Positions 6,985-14,922 of a stretch of 20,835 nucleotides of DNA are shown here, piece after piece. Numbering within the stretch: position 1 is the stretch's first letter; each line of letters begins with the position of its first letter. The notes beneath the pieces are model-generated. The model was not told where the DNA came from. It worked only from the letters and a program-made list of their open reading frames with translations, and did not search any database. The translations under genes were made by a program, and so were the position numbers. The DNA is from Selenomonadaceae bacterium (lineage in GTDB: Bacteria; Bacillota; Negativicutes; Selenomonadales; Selenomonadaceae): the NCBI GenBank assembly GCA_016280345.1, contig JAEEGN010000235.1, positions 1 through 20,835 on the forward strand, given 5' to 3'.

Positions 6985-7746
6985 TCACAATACGCTGTCG
7001 ATCAGCATTTTCGTATATTCCTCCCGCGGCGACCGGATGACCTCGTCCGGCGTCCCGCGCTCCACGATCCGGCCCCGGTGCATGACGAGCACCCGATCGC
7101 AGAAATCCTGGACCAGCGCGATGTCGTGGCAGATGAACAGACAGGCCATCGCCAGTTCGCGCCGCAGGCGGGCGAGAAGGCCGATGACGTCGCGCTGGAT
7201 GGTAACGTCCAGCGCCGAGGTCGCCTCGTCGCAGACCAAAAGCGCCGGTCGGATGGCGATGGCGCGGGCGATGGCCGCCCGCTGACACTCGCCGCCGCTC
7301 GCCTGATGCGGATAGCGGTCAGCGAATTCCGCCGGCAGGCCGCAGACCGCGAGGAGACGCGCCACCTCCTCCCGGACGGCCGCGGCGGACATCCCGGCGT
7401 TCTCCAGACTCTCGCCGACGCCGTCTCCCAGGGTGCGTCGCGGGTCGAAGGACTCCACCGGCGTCTGGAACACCATCTGGACCTTTTGATACAGCCGCCG
7501 TCGTCCCGCGCCCCGGAGGCGCGTGATTTCCTCCCCGTCCAGGAAAATCTGCCCCGCCGTCGGCTCGAGAAGCCGGGTGATCATGTGGGCGACCGTGCTC
7601 TTGCCGCTGCCGGACTCGCCGATGATGCCGAGGCATTCGCCCGGGCGCACCTCGAAGGTGGCGTCATTGACAGCGGTGACGTCCGGCTGCCCCCGCCGCG
7701 AAAAGATCTTTGTGAGGTTCCTTACGGAAAGGATTGGCCCGTCCAT
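6985..7746 (-). CDS. ABC importer ATPase, second subunit (NikE/DppF-like)
   Basis: This is one of two cytoplasmic ATPases that power the importer. All nucleotide-binding motifs are present: Walker A GESGSGKST, Q-loop MVFQTP, signature ASGGECQR (a variant of LSGGQ), Walker B LLVCDEATSALD and H-loop FICHDIA. The C-terminus (ERGTPDEVIRSPREEYTKML) is the oligopeptide/nickel-family type, though it stops without the Cys-rich tail that many peptide ATPases have. A GTG at 7761 overlaps the stop of the upstream gene, but ATG 7746 has AAGGGGG 5 nt before it and begins MDGPILSVRNL. It is chosen and gives 253 aa. The gene is translationally close to its partner ATPase, as expected of a heterodimer. Confidence 0.94.
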   Translation of the reverse strand: MDGPILSVRNLTKIFSRRGQPDVTAVNDATFEVRPGECLGIIGESGSGKSTVAHMITRLLEPTAGQIFLDGEEITRLRGAGRRRLYQKVQMVFQTPVESFDPRRTLGDGVGESLENAGMSAAAVREEVARLLAVCGLPAEFADRYPHQASGGECQRAAIARAIAIRPALLVCDEATSALDVTIQRDVIGLLARLRRELAMACLFICHDIALVQDFCDRVLVMHRGRIVERGTPDEVIRSPREEYTKMLIDSVL

Positions 7747-7751
7747 GCTTT

Positions 7752-7758
7752 CCCCCTT
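7752..7758 (-). promoter_or_regulatory. Ribosome binding site deciding the second ATPase start
   Basis: AAGGGGG on the minus strand lies 5 nt before ATG 7746. It lies inside the reading frame that would begin at GTG 7761, which supports the shorter start. Confidence 0.6.
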
Positions 7759-8537
7759 CACCGCTTCAGCTTCGGCACCGCCGCCATGAGGGCTTTCGTG
7801 TACGCCTGCCGCGGCTGTTCCAGCACCGTTCGTGTTTCGCCTGCCTCCACGATTTCCCCGCCCTTCATCACGATCACCCGGTCCGCCATTTTCCGCAGGA
7901 CGCCGATGTTGTGCGTCACGATGACGATGGCCGTGCCGTAGAGTTCACGGACCAGGAGCATTTCTTCCACCACCTGCTTCTGCACGGACACGTCGAGGGC
8001 GCTCGTTGGCTCGTCCGCCAGCAGGACGGCCGGCTCGGACAGCATGGCGGCGGCGATGCCCGCCCGCTGCTGCATCCCGCCGGACAGCTCGAAGGGGTAG
8101 CTTCCGAGAATCCGCTCCGCGTCGGGAAAGCGGAGCTTCCGCAGAACTTCCACTGCCCGCCGGAAGAACGCGTCCCGGGACGAGCCGCCGTGCTCGGCAT
8201 AGGCCTCGAAAAGCTGGCTGCCCAGCGTGCGGACCGGGCAGAAAGAGCCGCCGGCGTTCTGGAAGATCATGGCGATCTCCGCCCCGTTGATGGTCCGGCG
8301 CTCTTCCCGGGAAAGGGCCAGCAGGCTTTTCCCTTTGTACCGGATATCCCCGCGGGTGACTAGGCCGGCCGGCCCCAGGAGCCCCATGGCGGCTTTGATC
8401 AGCGTGCTTTTTCCGCTGCCGGACTCACCGGCGATGCCGAGAATCTCCCCTGACCGCAGGGAAAAGCGCGCGTCGTGCACGGCGCAAACGCCGTTATAGC
8501 AGATATCGGTGCCGTCATAGCACAGGATCTCTTCCAT
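7758..8537 (-). CDS. ABC importer ATPase, first subunit (NikD/DppD-like)
   Basis: The 259-aa nucleotide-binding subunit carries Walker A GESGSGKST, Q-loop MIFQNAGGSFCPVRTLGSQ, signature LSGGMQQR, Walker B VLLADEPTSALDV and H-loop IVTHNIG. The sequence between Q-loop and signature is typical of peptide/nickel importers (oligopeptide D-type subunits). The frame stays open to 8699, but residues before MEEILCYDG are unlike the family and overlap the upstream permease gene. ATG 8537, which lies 5 nt after that gene's stop, is therefore the start. The end overlaps the region of the second ATPase start, which indicates tight coupling. It should pair with the second ATPase beneath the two permeases. 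Confidence 0.94.
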   Translation of the reverse strand: MEEILCYDGTDICYNGVCAVHDARFSLRSGEILGIAGESGSGKSTLIKAAMGLLGPAGLVTRGDIRYKGKSLLALSREERRTINGAEIAMIFQNAGGSFCPVRTLGSQLFEAYAEHGGSSRDAFFRRAVEVLRKLRFPDAERILGSYPFELSGGMQQRAGIAAAMLSEPAVLLADEPTSALDVSVQKQVVEEMLLVRELYGTAIVIVTHNIGVLRKMADRVIVMKGGEIVEAGETRTVLEQPRQAYTKALMAAVPKLKR

Positions 8538-8542
8538 ACGGC

Positions 8543-9400
8543 TCACCGCTCCCTCATTTTCGGGTCCAACGCATCGCGGACAGCGTCCCCCAACAGATTG
8601 AACACCATGACGGAAACGAAGATCGCGAGCCCCGGGGCATAAACGCTCCACGGAACCGTCGTCATCAGTCCCCTGCTCTCGCTCATCATGCTGCCCCATT
8701 CGGCCGCGGGCGGTTTCGCGCCCAGGCCGAGAAAAGAAAGCCCGGCCAGCTCCATCATCATCGTCCCGATATCGAGCATCGCCGTCACGAGGATGGGCCC
8801 GGCGATATTCGGCAGCAGGTGCTTCCGGATGATCTTTCCCTCGGGACTGCCCGAGAGCCGGGCGGCTTTCATGAAAGCGCTTTCCCGGACAGCGAGGGTC
8901 TGGCTGCGGGCAATCCGCGCGTACTTCGGCCAGGAGATGGCGGCCAGCGCGAGGATCGCGTTATGCAGGCCGCCGCCCAGAACGCCCGCCACAGCCAGCG
9001 CGAACACGAGGCCGGGAAAGGCGAGGAACATATCCGAGAGGCGCATCAGCACCGCGTCCAGCCGCCCGCCCGTCCAGCCGGCGAAGACGCCGACGACCGT
9101 TCCCAGAGCGGCGATGAGAGTGACCAGAAGAATGGTCCCGAAGATACTGGCCCGGCTCCCGGCGATGACCCGCGAGAGCAGGTCGCGCCCGTAGCGGTCC
9201 GTGCCGAAGAAATGCTCCGGCGACGGCGGCTGCAGCGCGGCGCTTAAATTCTGCGCGTAGGGATCGAAGGGGCAGAGCGATTCGGAAAAGGCGGCCCCCA
9301 GGACCAGGAGAACAGCCAGCGCGCCAAAGGCCCAGAGGCGTGCCCGGCCTCCGTCCGCGCGGTTTTCCTGCCGGCAGGCCGCCGGCGCTGCCGTCGTCAT
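8543..9400 (-). CDS. ABC importer permease, NikC/DppC-like
   Basis: The 285-aa inner-membrane subunit has an N-terminal membrane segment (about residues 22-40). The family motif HFFGTDRYGRDLLSRVI follows, and then the BPD_transp_1 core with five predicted helices. The cytoplasmic EAA-type loop that contacts the ATPases reads AARLSGSPEGKIIRKHLLPN, and the C-terminus NLLGDAVRDALDPKMRER is standard for the C-type permease. Its start overlaps the stop of the preceding permease gene by 4 nt (ATGA), so the two should be translationally coupled and made in equal amounts. It probably forms the translocation channel with that permease. Confidence 0.94.
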   Translation of the reverse strand: MTTAAPAACRQENRADGGRARLWAFGALAVLLVLGAAFSESLCPFDPYAQNLSAALQPPSPEHFFGTDRYGRDLLSRVIAGSRASIFGTILLVTLIAALGTVVGVFAGWTGGRLDAVLMRLSDMFLAFPGLVFALAVAGVLGGGLHNAILALAAISWPKYARIARSQTLAVRESAFMKAARLSGSPEGKIIRKHLLPNIAGPILVTAMLDIGTMMMELAGLSFLGLGAKPPAAEWGSMMSESRGLMTTVPWSVYAPGLAIFVSVMVFNLLGDAVRDALDPKMRER

Positions 9401-10383
9401 TCCGGCTCCACCCCCAGTCGTATCCTCGGATCAAGCACGAGATAGAGCAGGTCCGTGACGAGATTCACCGCGGCATAGATGACCGCCATCCAGACGACGT
9501 AGGCCTGGATCACCGGATAGTCGCGCATTGTGATGGCATCCACCGCGAGCTTGCCGACGCCGTCCCAGAGGAAGATACTCTCGATGATGGCCGTGCCGCC
9601 GAGGAGCGAACCGATGGAGAGTGCCAGTAGCGTCACGAGGGTGAGCATCGAGGAGCGCAGCACGCTTCCCGTGAGGATCACGCGTTCCCGTACGCCACGG
9701 GCCAGCGCGCCGGTCACGTAGTCCTTCGTCAGTTCGTCCAGAATGGCCGCCCGCACCTGCCGCAGGTATTTGGCGGACATGGCGATGGCCAGCGTCAGCG
9801 CCGGCATCACGGCCCCCCCGATCGTCACCCCCCGGGCGATGACCGGGAACCAGCCGAGCCGCAGGGCGAAGAGATTCATCAGGAGAAGCGCCACGAAGAA
9901 ATTCGGCAGTGAGTTGCCGATGAAGCTCACAAAACGGACGGCATAGTCCACCGCCGCATAGAGCCGCCGCCAGCGGGGGCGGCGGTCCGTCCGCGAGCGG
10001 CTGACCGCTACCGCCGATACGAGGCCCAGCGGCAGGGAGACAACGACGGTAAGCGCGATGCTCAGAAGCGTCAACAGGAGCGTTGCCGGGAGCTTCGACA
10101 GGAACGTATCAAAAACGTCACGTCCCGATACGTGGCTCACGCCCATATCGCCAGTCAGCAACCCGGCCAGCCACGAGAAATACTGCGTCAAAAACGGCTT
10201 GTCCAGCCCCAGGTTCGCCCGGGCGGCGTCGATGACCTCCTGGGAAACGGCGGCCCCGGCGTTCGAGTACATCTCCGTCACCGCGTCGCTGCCCGCGAGA
10301 CGCATCATCAGGAACGACAGGAACGTTATCCCGAAAAGCACCGGCAACACCGCCAGGAGCCGCCGCCCGATATAGCCCTTCAC
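9397..10383 (-). CDS. ABC importer permease, NikB/DppB-like (first gene of operon)
   Basis: The 328-aa inner-membrane subunit begins with the B-type N-terminus MKGYIGRRLLAVLPVLFGIT, then LGLDKPFLTQYFSWLAGLLT and GDMGVS. The BPD_transp_1 core follows, with the EAA-type loop around GALARGVRERVILTGSVLRS. It ends GKLAVDAITMRDYPVIQAY...LLYLVLDPRIRLG. The RDYPVIQ segment and overall spacing resemble E. coli NikB, which is why a nickel or metal-chelate ligand is favoured. The start codon is GTG at 10383, with GGGG 7 nt upstream. An ATG at 10390 is out of frame. A candidate promoter lies about 40 bp upstream. Confidence 0.93.
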   Translation of the reverse strand: MKGYIGRRLLAVLPVLFGITFLSFLMMRLAGSDAVTEMYSNAGAAVSQEVIDAARANLGLDKPFLTQYFSWLAGLLTGDMGVSHVSGRDVFDTFLSKLPATLLLTLLSIALTVVVSLPLGLVSAVAVSRSRTDRRPRWRRLYAAVDYAVRFVSFIGNSLPNFFVALLLMNLFALRLGWFPVIARGVTIGGAVMPALTLAIAMSAKYLRQVRAAILDELTKDYVTGALARGVRERVILTGSVLRSSMLTLVTLLALSIGSLLGGTAIIESIFLWDGVGKLAVDAITMRDYPVIQAYVVWMAVIYAAVNLVTDLLYLVLDPRIRLGVEPE

Positions 10384-10422
10384 GTTCCATCCCCGCCTTT
10401 TCCCGATATTCGCTTCGCTACG

Positions 10423-10452
10423 ATTTTACCCGCTTCCGCCCGGACGGTACAA
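10423..10452 (-). promoter_or_regulatory. Candidate sigma-A promoter of the ABC-importer operon
   Basis: On the minus strand, TTGTAC (10452-10447) and TAAAAT (10428-10423) are separated by 18 bp. The -10 lies about 40 nt before the GTG of the first permease gene. Both hexamers differ from consensus by only one or two bases in otherwise GC-rich sequence. No NikR-like operator was recognised. Confidence 0.5.
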
Positions 10453-10473
10453 GCTCCTATGGGGGATACGCTT

Positions 10474-10541
10474 CCGGAAGCAGCCTTCACCGGGGGCTTT
10501 GACGCGGCGCCAAAGCAGGGGCGAATCTTTCCGGGTTTTTT
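10474..10541 (+). promoter_or_regulatory. Terminator-like fold in the leader upstream of xpaC
   Basis: On the plus strand, an inner repeat GCTTTG/CAAAGC (10496-10516) is enclosed by CCGGAA/TTCCGG (10474-10534). A run of six T follows at 10536-10541. This could be an attenuator for the xpaC operon, or a barrier between the divergent operons. The left arm can also pair with itself (CTTCCGGAAG), which weakens the case. No clear plus-strand promoter was found in this interval. Confidence 0.25.
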
Positions 10542-10614
10542 CATGTTGTTGGGGTATAAGAAAATCGGAGAGGCCCTATAAGGAAACGGATTTTCACGAA
10601 GGGAGGCGGACCGC

Positions 10615-11640
10615 GTGGCGGTTTTCTACGCGATACTGATGGTGTTTTCTCTGGCCAGCGGCGCCGCCTGGTGGCAGGCGTCGGCCCCGGCCTGGTCCGT
10701 CGTTTCCGGTCTCATGGCGACGGCTTCGGGCGTCGCCCTCTGGCAGGAATACCAAAAGCGGCAGTCGGAGGAGGAGGACGGCCTGCATCTCTCGCCACCC
10801 CCCGATCTGCCGGAGGAACTCCTGCCGGACCGCTTCGACAAGGCGGTGGAAGACTACAACATCATCCACCGGGCGTTGCCGAAACTGACCGACGGGGATA
10901 TTCGTCAGGCCTTCCGGGAAATGCAGCAGACCGGGCAGGGCATCCTGCGTCACCTGGAGAAGCACCCGGAGAAGCTGCCCCGGGCCCGCCGCTTCATCGA
11001 CTATTATCAGGAGCAGGCGAAAGCGTTCCTGCTCCGCTATCAGGAGATGGAGGCGGCGGGCCTGGATACCGCCGCTTTCCGCGAAGCGGTGGAAAAACTC
11101 CGGCCGGGGCTTCGGGATCTGGTTGCCGCTTACCGGGACCAGTTGGCCCGCCTGTTCGACGACGATATCAGCGCCCTGGACGCCGACCTCAAAGTCATGC
11201 GGCAGATGATGGACGCCGACGGCATTCCGGCTGACGCTTCGCCGTTGGAAACCGGCGGCGGTGATTCGCCGAAGGCCGGCTGTACCGAAGCGTTCCAGCC
11301 CCACGCCCGGCCGAAGGAGGCGGCCGGCACCCCGCCGCCCTCGGAAACGGCCGACGGCCCGCGCCCCGAAAGGGCGTCCGCCTGGTCGCGCCGGATCGCC
11401 TACGAGGAGGAACGGCGCCTTGTCCGGCGGCAGAAGGTCATCGCCGGGGCGCTGGGCATCTTCCTCGGCGCTTTTGGCGCTCACAAATTCTACTTCGGCA
11501 AGACAAAATGGGGGGTCCTGTACGCCATGTTCTGCTGGACGGGGCTATCCGGCTTCGTCGGCTTCGTCGAAGGACTGCGGTACCTGTTCATGCCGCTGGA
11601 CGATTTTTACGAAAACTACTACAAAGACGGCGTGAATTAA
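10615..11640 (+). CDS. xpaC: XpaC-family protein with C-terminal TM2 domain
   Basis: The protein is 341 aa. Two hydrophobic segments lie near residues 3-18 and 24-43. A helical, charged XpaC-type domain (5-bromo-4-chloroindolyl phosphate hydrolysis family) follows at about 60-200: PDRFDKAVEDYNIIHRALPK and ARRFIDYYQEQAKAFLLRY. A low-complexity Pro/Ala/Glu linker covers about 205-255. The C-terminus (about 272-325) is a TM2 domain: LGIFLGAFGAHKFYFGKTKWG and GFVGFVEGLRYLF. XpaC and TelA are genomic partners in many Firmicutes, with proposed roles in toxic-anion and envelope stress; the biochemical activity is not settled. The start is GTG, with GGGAGG 8 nt upstream. The fusion to TM2 is notable. 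telA follows two genes on. Confidence 0.8.
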   Translation: MAVFYAILMVFSLASGAAWWQASAPAWSVVSGLMATASGVALWQEYQKRQSEEEDGLHLSPPPDLPEELLPDRFDKAVEDYNIIHRALPKLTDGDIRQAFREMQQTGQGILRHLEKHPEKLPRARRFIDYYQEQAKAFLLRYQEMEAAGLDTAAFREAVEKLRPGLRDLVAAYRDQLARLFDDDISALDADLKVMRQMMDADGIPADASPLETGGGDSPKAGCTEAFQPHARPKEAAGTPPPSETADGPRPERASAWSRRIAYEEERRLVRRQKVIAGALGIFLGAFGAHKFYFGKTKWGVLYAMFCWTGLSGFVGFVEGLRYLFMPLDDFYENYYKDGVN

Positions 11641-11642
11641 TG

Positions 11643-11648
11643 TATAAT
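11643..11648 (+). promoter_or_regulatory. Possible internal -10 element between xpaC and the RND gene
   Basis: TATAAT stands 3 nt after the xpaC stop, 75 bp before the RND start. No matching -35 hexamer lies 15-19 bp upstream, so an internal promoter is only a possibility. The 82-bp gap contains no terminator, and AGGAGG (11710-11715) serves as the RND RBS. Confidence 0.25.
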
Positions 11649-11722
11649 GAAAGGTATTCCTGCCGTCGCTTTCCGGGCGCGTTCGCTGACCCGGCCGCCG
11701 GCTACCCACAGGAGGAGCTTTT

Positions 11723-14700
11723 ATGCCGAAGTTTTTCATACGACGGCCGATTTTCGCCATCGTCATCTCCATCATACTCGTCATCATCGGCGTCCTGGCC
11801 GGCGTGAACCTGCCGGTGGCCCAGTACCCGCACATCGCGCCGCCCACGGTCAACGTCAACACCAGCTACGTCGGCGCCAACGCCAGCATCGTCAACGAGA
11901 CGGTGGCTCAGGTCATCGAGCAGCAGGTGAACGGCACCGAGGGCATGGACTATATGTCGTCGAACGCCGACGACACCGGCCGCTATAGCCTGTCGGTGGT
12001 TTTCGGTCTCGATTCCGATGCCGATATGGATACCGTCAAGGTGCAGAACAACGTGGCCATCGCCAGCACGACCCTGCCGGAAAGCGTCCGGGCCTATGGC
12101 GTGACGACGAAGAAAGCGTCACCGGACATGGCGCTGGTAGGCGGCCTTTACTCCCCCGGGGGAACCTACAGCCGGCAATTCCTGAAGAACTACGCCGATA
12201 TCTACATCATCGACAAGATCAAGCGCGTGCCCGGCGTCGGTGACGTCAACATCTTCGGCCCGGACTTCGCCATGCGCGTCTGGCTGAATCCCGACCGTCT
12301 GGCGGAGCTGAACCTGACCATCGCCGACGTGACGTCGGCCATCCGCAAGCAGAATCTCCAGGCCCCGGCGGGCACCATCGGCATGATGCCGGCCCCGGAA
12401 AACCAGGAGAAGCAGTACACCGGCCGCGTAGAAGGCCGGCTCGCGCTGCCGGAGGAATTCGAGAACATCATCGTGCGCTCCGAATCCTACGGTTCCTTCG
12501 TGCGCCTCAAGGACATCGCCCGCATCGAGACCGGCGAGCGGCGCAGCATCATCGAGAGCATGAGCAACGGCAACGTCGGCATCGGCTTCGGCATCCAGCT
12601 CACCAGCGACGCCAACGCCATGGACACGGTGCGCGGCGTGCAGGAAGTCATCCTCGAAGCCGAGAAGGACTTCCCGCCCGACCTCCGCTACATGGAAATC
12701 GTGGACAGCACCACCTATATCCGCGCCTCCATCAGGGAAGTGGCGGAGACCTTCATCGAGGCCCTGATCCTCGTCACCATCATCCTCTACCTGTTCCTCC
12801 AGAACTGGCGGGCCACGCTGATCCCGGCGCTGGCGGTGCCGGTGTCGCTGATCGCCACCTTCGGCGCCTTCATCATCCTCAACTTCTCCATCAATACCCT
12901 GACGCTGTTCGCCATGGTGCTGGCCATCGGCCTCGTCGTCGATGACGCCATCGTCGTCATCGAGAACGTGGAACGCAACATGGTGGAACGCGGCCTTTCC
13001 TCCCGGGAATCCACCGAAATCGCCATGGACGAGGTGGAAGGGCCGATCATCGCCACCACCTTTGTGCTGGCGGCAGTCTTCGTCCCTGTAGCTTTCCTCG
13101 GCGGCATGATGGGCGTTCTCTACAAGCAGTTCGCGCTGACCATCACCATCTCCGTCGCTTTCTCGGCCTTCGTGGCCCTGACGCTCACGCCGGCCCTCTG
13201 CGCTTTGCTGCTGAAGCCCCACGACCCCGACGAGGAAAAGACCTTCGGCGGACGCTTCTTCGCCTGGTTCAACGACTGGTTCGACCGCACCACGAAGCGC
13301 TACGTCGGCAGCGTCTCCTGGCTCATTTCGGCTTCGAAACTGGCGGTGCTGGCCCTGATCGTCATCACCGTCTTCACGGGAATGCTCTACAAGTTCGTCC
13401 CCTCCACCTTCATCCCGGTAGAGGATCAGGGCTACTATATCGCGTCGCTGCGTCTGCCCGAAGGCTCGTCGCTGAACCGCACCAAGGCAGCCATGGACCG
13501 GCTGGCCGAGAAGATCAAAGAGGAACAGGGCGTCGAAAACGTCATGGCCATCACCGGCTTCGACATCCTCTCCGGCGCTGCCAAATCCAGCACCGGCACC
13601 ATCTTCGTCGGCCTCAGGGACTGGACGCAGCGGGAAACGCCGGACCTCTCCATCAGCGCCGAGATCGGCAACGCCTTCCGTCACGGCGTCATGGCCACGC
13701 CGGAAGCCTCGGTCATCGCCTTCAACCCGCCGTCGCTCCCCGGTCTCGGCAACGTGGGCGGCTTCAACCTGCAGTTGCAGGACATGTCGGGCCATACCGA
13801 CACCGAGCTGGACGAAATCACGAAGAAGATCGTAATCGCGGCGAACCAGCGCCCCGAAGTTCAGGGCGTTTACTCCACTTACTCCATCAACTCCCCCGTC
13901 TATGACTTCGACGTGGACCGGGAGAAAATCATGAACCTCGGCATCGACCTCTCCGAGGTCTTCGCGGCCCTGCAGGTGAACTTCGGCGGCTACGAAGTCA
14001 ACGATTTCAACCGCTTCGGCCGCACTTACAAGGTCGTGCTCCAGTCCGACACCCGCTTCCGCAGCGAAGCGGAGGCGGCGAAGTTCGTCTTCGTGAAAAC
14101 CGATTCCGGCACGCTGGCCCCGCTGGATACGCTGCTCCTCCCGAAGGTCAATACCGGCGCCTCCATCATCTCCCGTTTCAACGCCGCCCGCAGCATCACC
14201 ATTCAGGGCAGTGAATCTCCGGGCTACAGCTCCGGCCAGGCCATGGCGGCCATGGAGGAGGTCGTGCGGGAGAACGCCCCGAACGGTTTCAATATTGACT
14301 GGTCCGGCCAGAGCCGCGAAGAAAAGAAGGCCGGCTCCAAGACGCTGGAAGTCCTGGCACTGGCCCTCGTCTTCGCCTTCCTCTGCCTGGCTGCCCTCTA
14401 CGAGAGCTGGAGCGTGCCCTTCGCGGTGCTGGCCACCGTGCCCACCGGCATCTTCGGCGCCCTGTTCTGCGAATACGTCTGCCGCCAGCAAAACAGCATC
14501 TACATGCAGATCGGCGTCATCATGATCATCGGCCTGGCGGCGAAAAACGCCATCCTCATCGTCGAGTTCGCCAAGGAACGCGTTGATCACGGCAAGGGCC
14601 CGGTGGACGCGGCCATCGAGGCTGCGGGGCTGCGGCTGCGGCCCATCATGATGACGGCCCTGACCTCCATCATCGGCTGCCTGCCGCTGGCCATCGCCAC

Positions 14701-14908
14701 CGGTGCCGGTGCCGGCGCCCGCAACAACATGGGCATCGCCGTCGTCGGCGGCATGACCTTCGCCACCATCCTCGGCATCTTCCTGATTCCCGTCTTCTAC
14801 GTCCTCATCGAGAAAGCCGCCGCCTGGGTCAGAGGCGACAAGCGGGCGGACGCGGGCAAGGACGGGGAAACGCCTGACACAGGATACCGCAATCCCCCGC
14901 GCGAATGA
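11723..14908 (+). CDS. RND multidrug efflux transporter, HAE1 family (AcrB-like)
   Basis: The 1061-aa inner-membrane proton-driven exporter is full length for AcrB/MexB-type pumps. Residues 1-30 form TM1 (FFIRRPIFAIVISIILVIIG), then AQYPHIAPPTVNV and the periplasmic porter domain. TM4 carries the proton-relay Asp pair in GLVVDDAIVVIENVER. The second half repeats the fold, with IPVEDQGYYIASLRLPEG after TM7, and TM10 retains the relay Lys in MIIGLAAKNAILIVEFAKER. Such pumps act as trimers with a periplasmic adaptor and a TolC-like channel. Neither is encoded in this window. It lies between xpaC and telA and overlaps the TelA frame region, so it is probably co-transcribed with both. Its presence implies an outer membrane. 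Substrates cannot be predicted. Confidence 0.96.
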   Translation: MPKFFIRRPIFAIVISIILVIIGVLAGVNLPVAQYPHIAPPTVNVNTSYVGANASIVNETVAQVIEQQVNGTEGMDYMSSNADDTGRYSLSVVFGLDSDADMDTVKVQNNVAIASTTLPESVRAYGVTTKKASPDMALVGGLYSPGGTYSRQFLKNYADIYIIDKIKRVPGVGDVNIFGPDFAMRVWLNPDRLAELNLTIADVTSAIRKQNLQAPAGTIGMMPAPENQEKQYTGRVEGRLALPEEFENIIVRSESYGSFVRLKDIARIETGERRSIIESMSNGNVGIGFGIQLTSDANAMDTVRGVQEVILEAEKDFPPDLRYMEIVDSTTYIRASIREVAETFIEALILVTIILYLFLQNWRATLIPALAVPVSLIATFGAFIILNFSINTLTLFAMVLAIGLVVDDAIVVIENVERNMVERGLSSRESTEIAMDEVEGPIIATTFVLAAVFVPVAFLGGMMGVLYKQFALTITISVAFSAFVALTLTPALCALLLKPHDPDEEKTFGGRFFAWFNDWFDRTTKRYVGSVSWLISASKLAVLALIVITVFTGMLYKFVPSTFIPVEDQGYYIASLRLPEGSSLNRTKAAMDRLAEKIKEEQGVENVMAITGFDILSGAAKSSTGTIFVGLRDWTQRETPDLSISAEIGNAFRHGVMATPEASVIAFNPPSLPGLGNVGGFNLQLQDMSGHTDTELDEITKKIVIAANQRPEVQGVYSTYSINSPVYDFDVDREKIMNLGIDLSEVFAALQVNFGGYEVNDFNRFGRTYKVVLQSDTRFRSEAEAAKFVFVKTDSGTLAPLDTLLLPKVNTGASIISRFNAARSITIQGSESPGYSSGQAMAAMEEVVRENAPNGFNIDWSGQSREEKKAGSKTLEVLALALVFAFLCLAALYESWSVPFAVLATVPTGIFGALFCEYVCRQQNSIYMQIGVIMIIGLAAKNAILIVEFAKERVDHGKGPVDAAIEAAGLRLRPIMMTALTSIIGCLPLAIATGAGAGARNNMGIAVVGGMTFATILGIFLIPVFYVLIEKAAAWVRGDKRADAGKDGETPDTGYRNPPRE

Positions 14909-14914
14909 AAGGAG
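14908..14914 (+). promoter_or_regulatory. Ribosome binding site deciding the telA start
   Basis: AAAGGAG lies 8 nt before ATG 14923. The alternative ATG 14905 overlaps the RND stop (ATGA) but has no comparable site, and would add only six residues. Confidence 0.65.
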
Positions 14915-14922
14915 CGCCTGCC

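Noticed and set aside
6250..7941. 563-codon plus-strand open frame across the methyltransferase and ATPase genes
   Set aside because: It crosses two well-supported minus-strand genes and their junction and has no recognisable motif. Similar shadows lie opposite telA (14797-16059) and the kinase (16633-17994, 18061-19581).
8538..8699. Extended N-terminus of the first ATPase (start at 8699)
   Set aside because: The extra 54 residues overlap the upstream permease gene and are not family-like. ATG 8537 fits the operon spacing.
12119..14590. 823-codon minus-strand open frame opposite the RND pump
   Set aside because: Rich in Asp/His/Gly/Val with no domain signal, as expected from the antisense of GC-rich codons. 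The plus-strand pump is complete and conserved.
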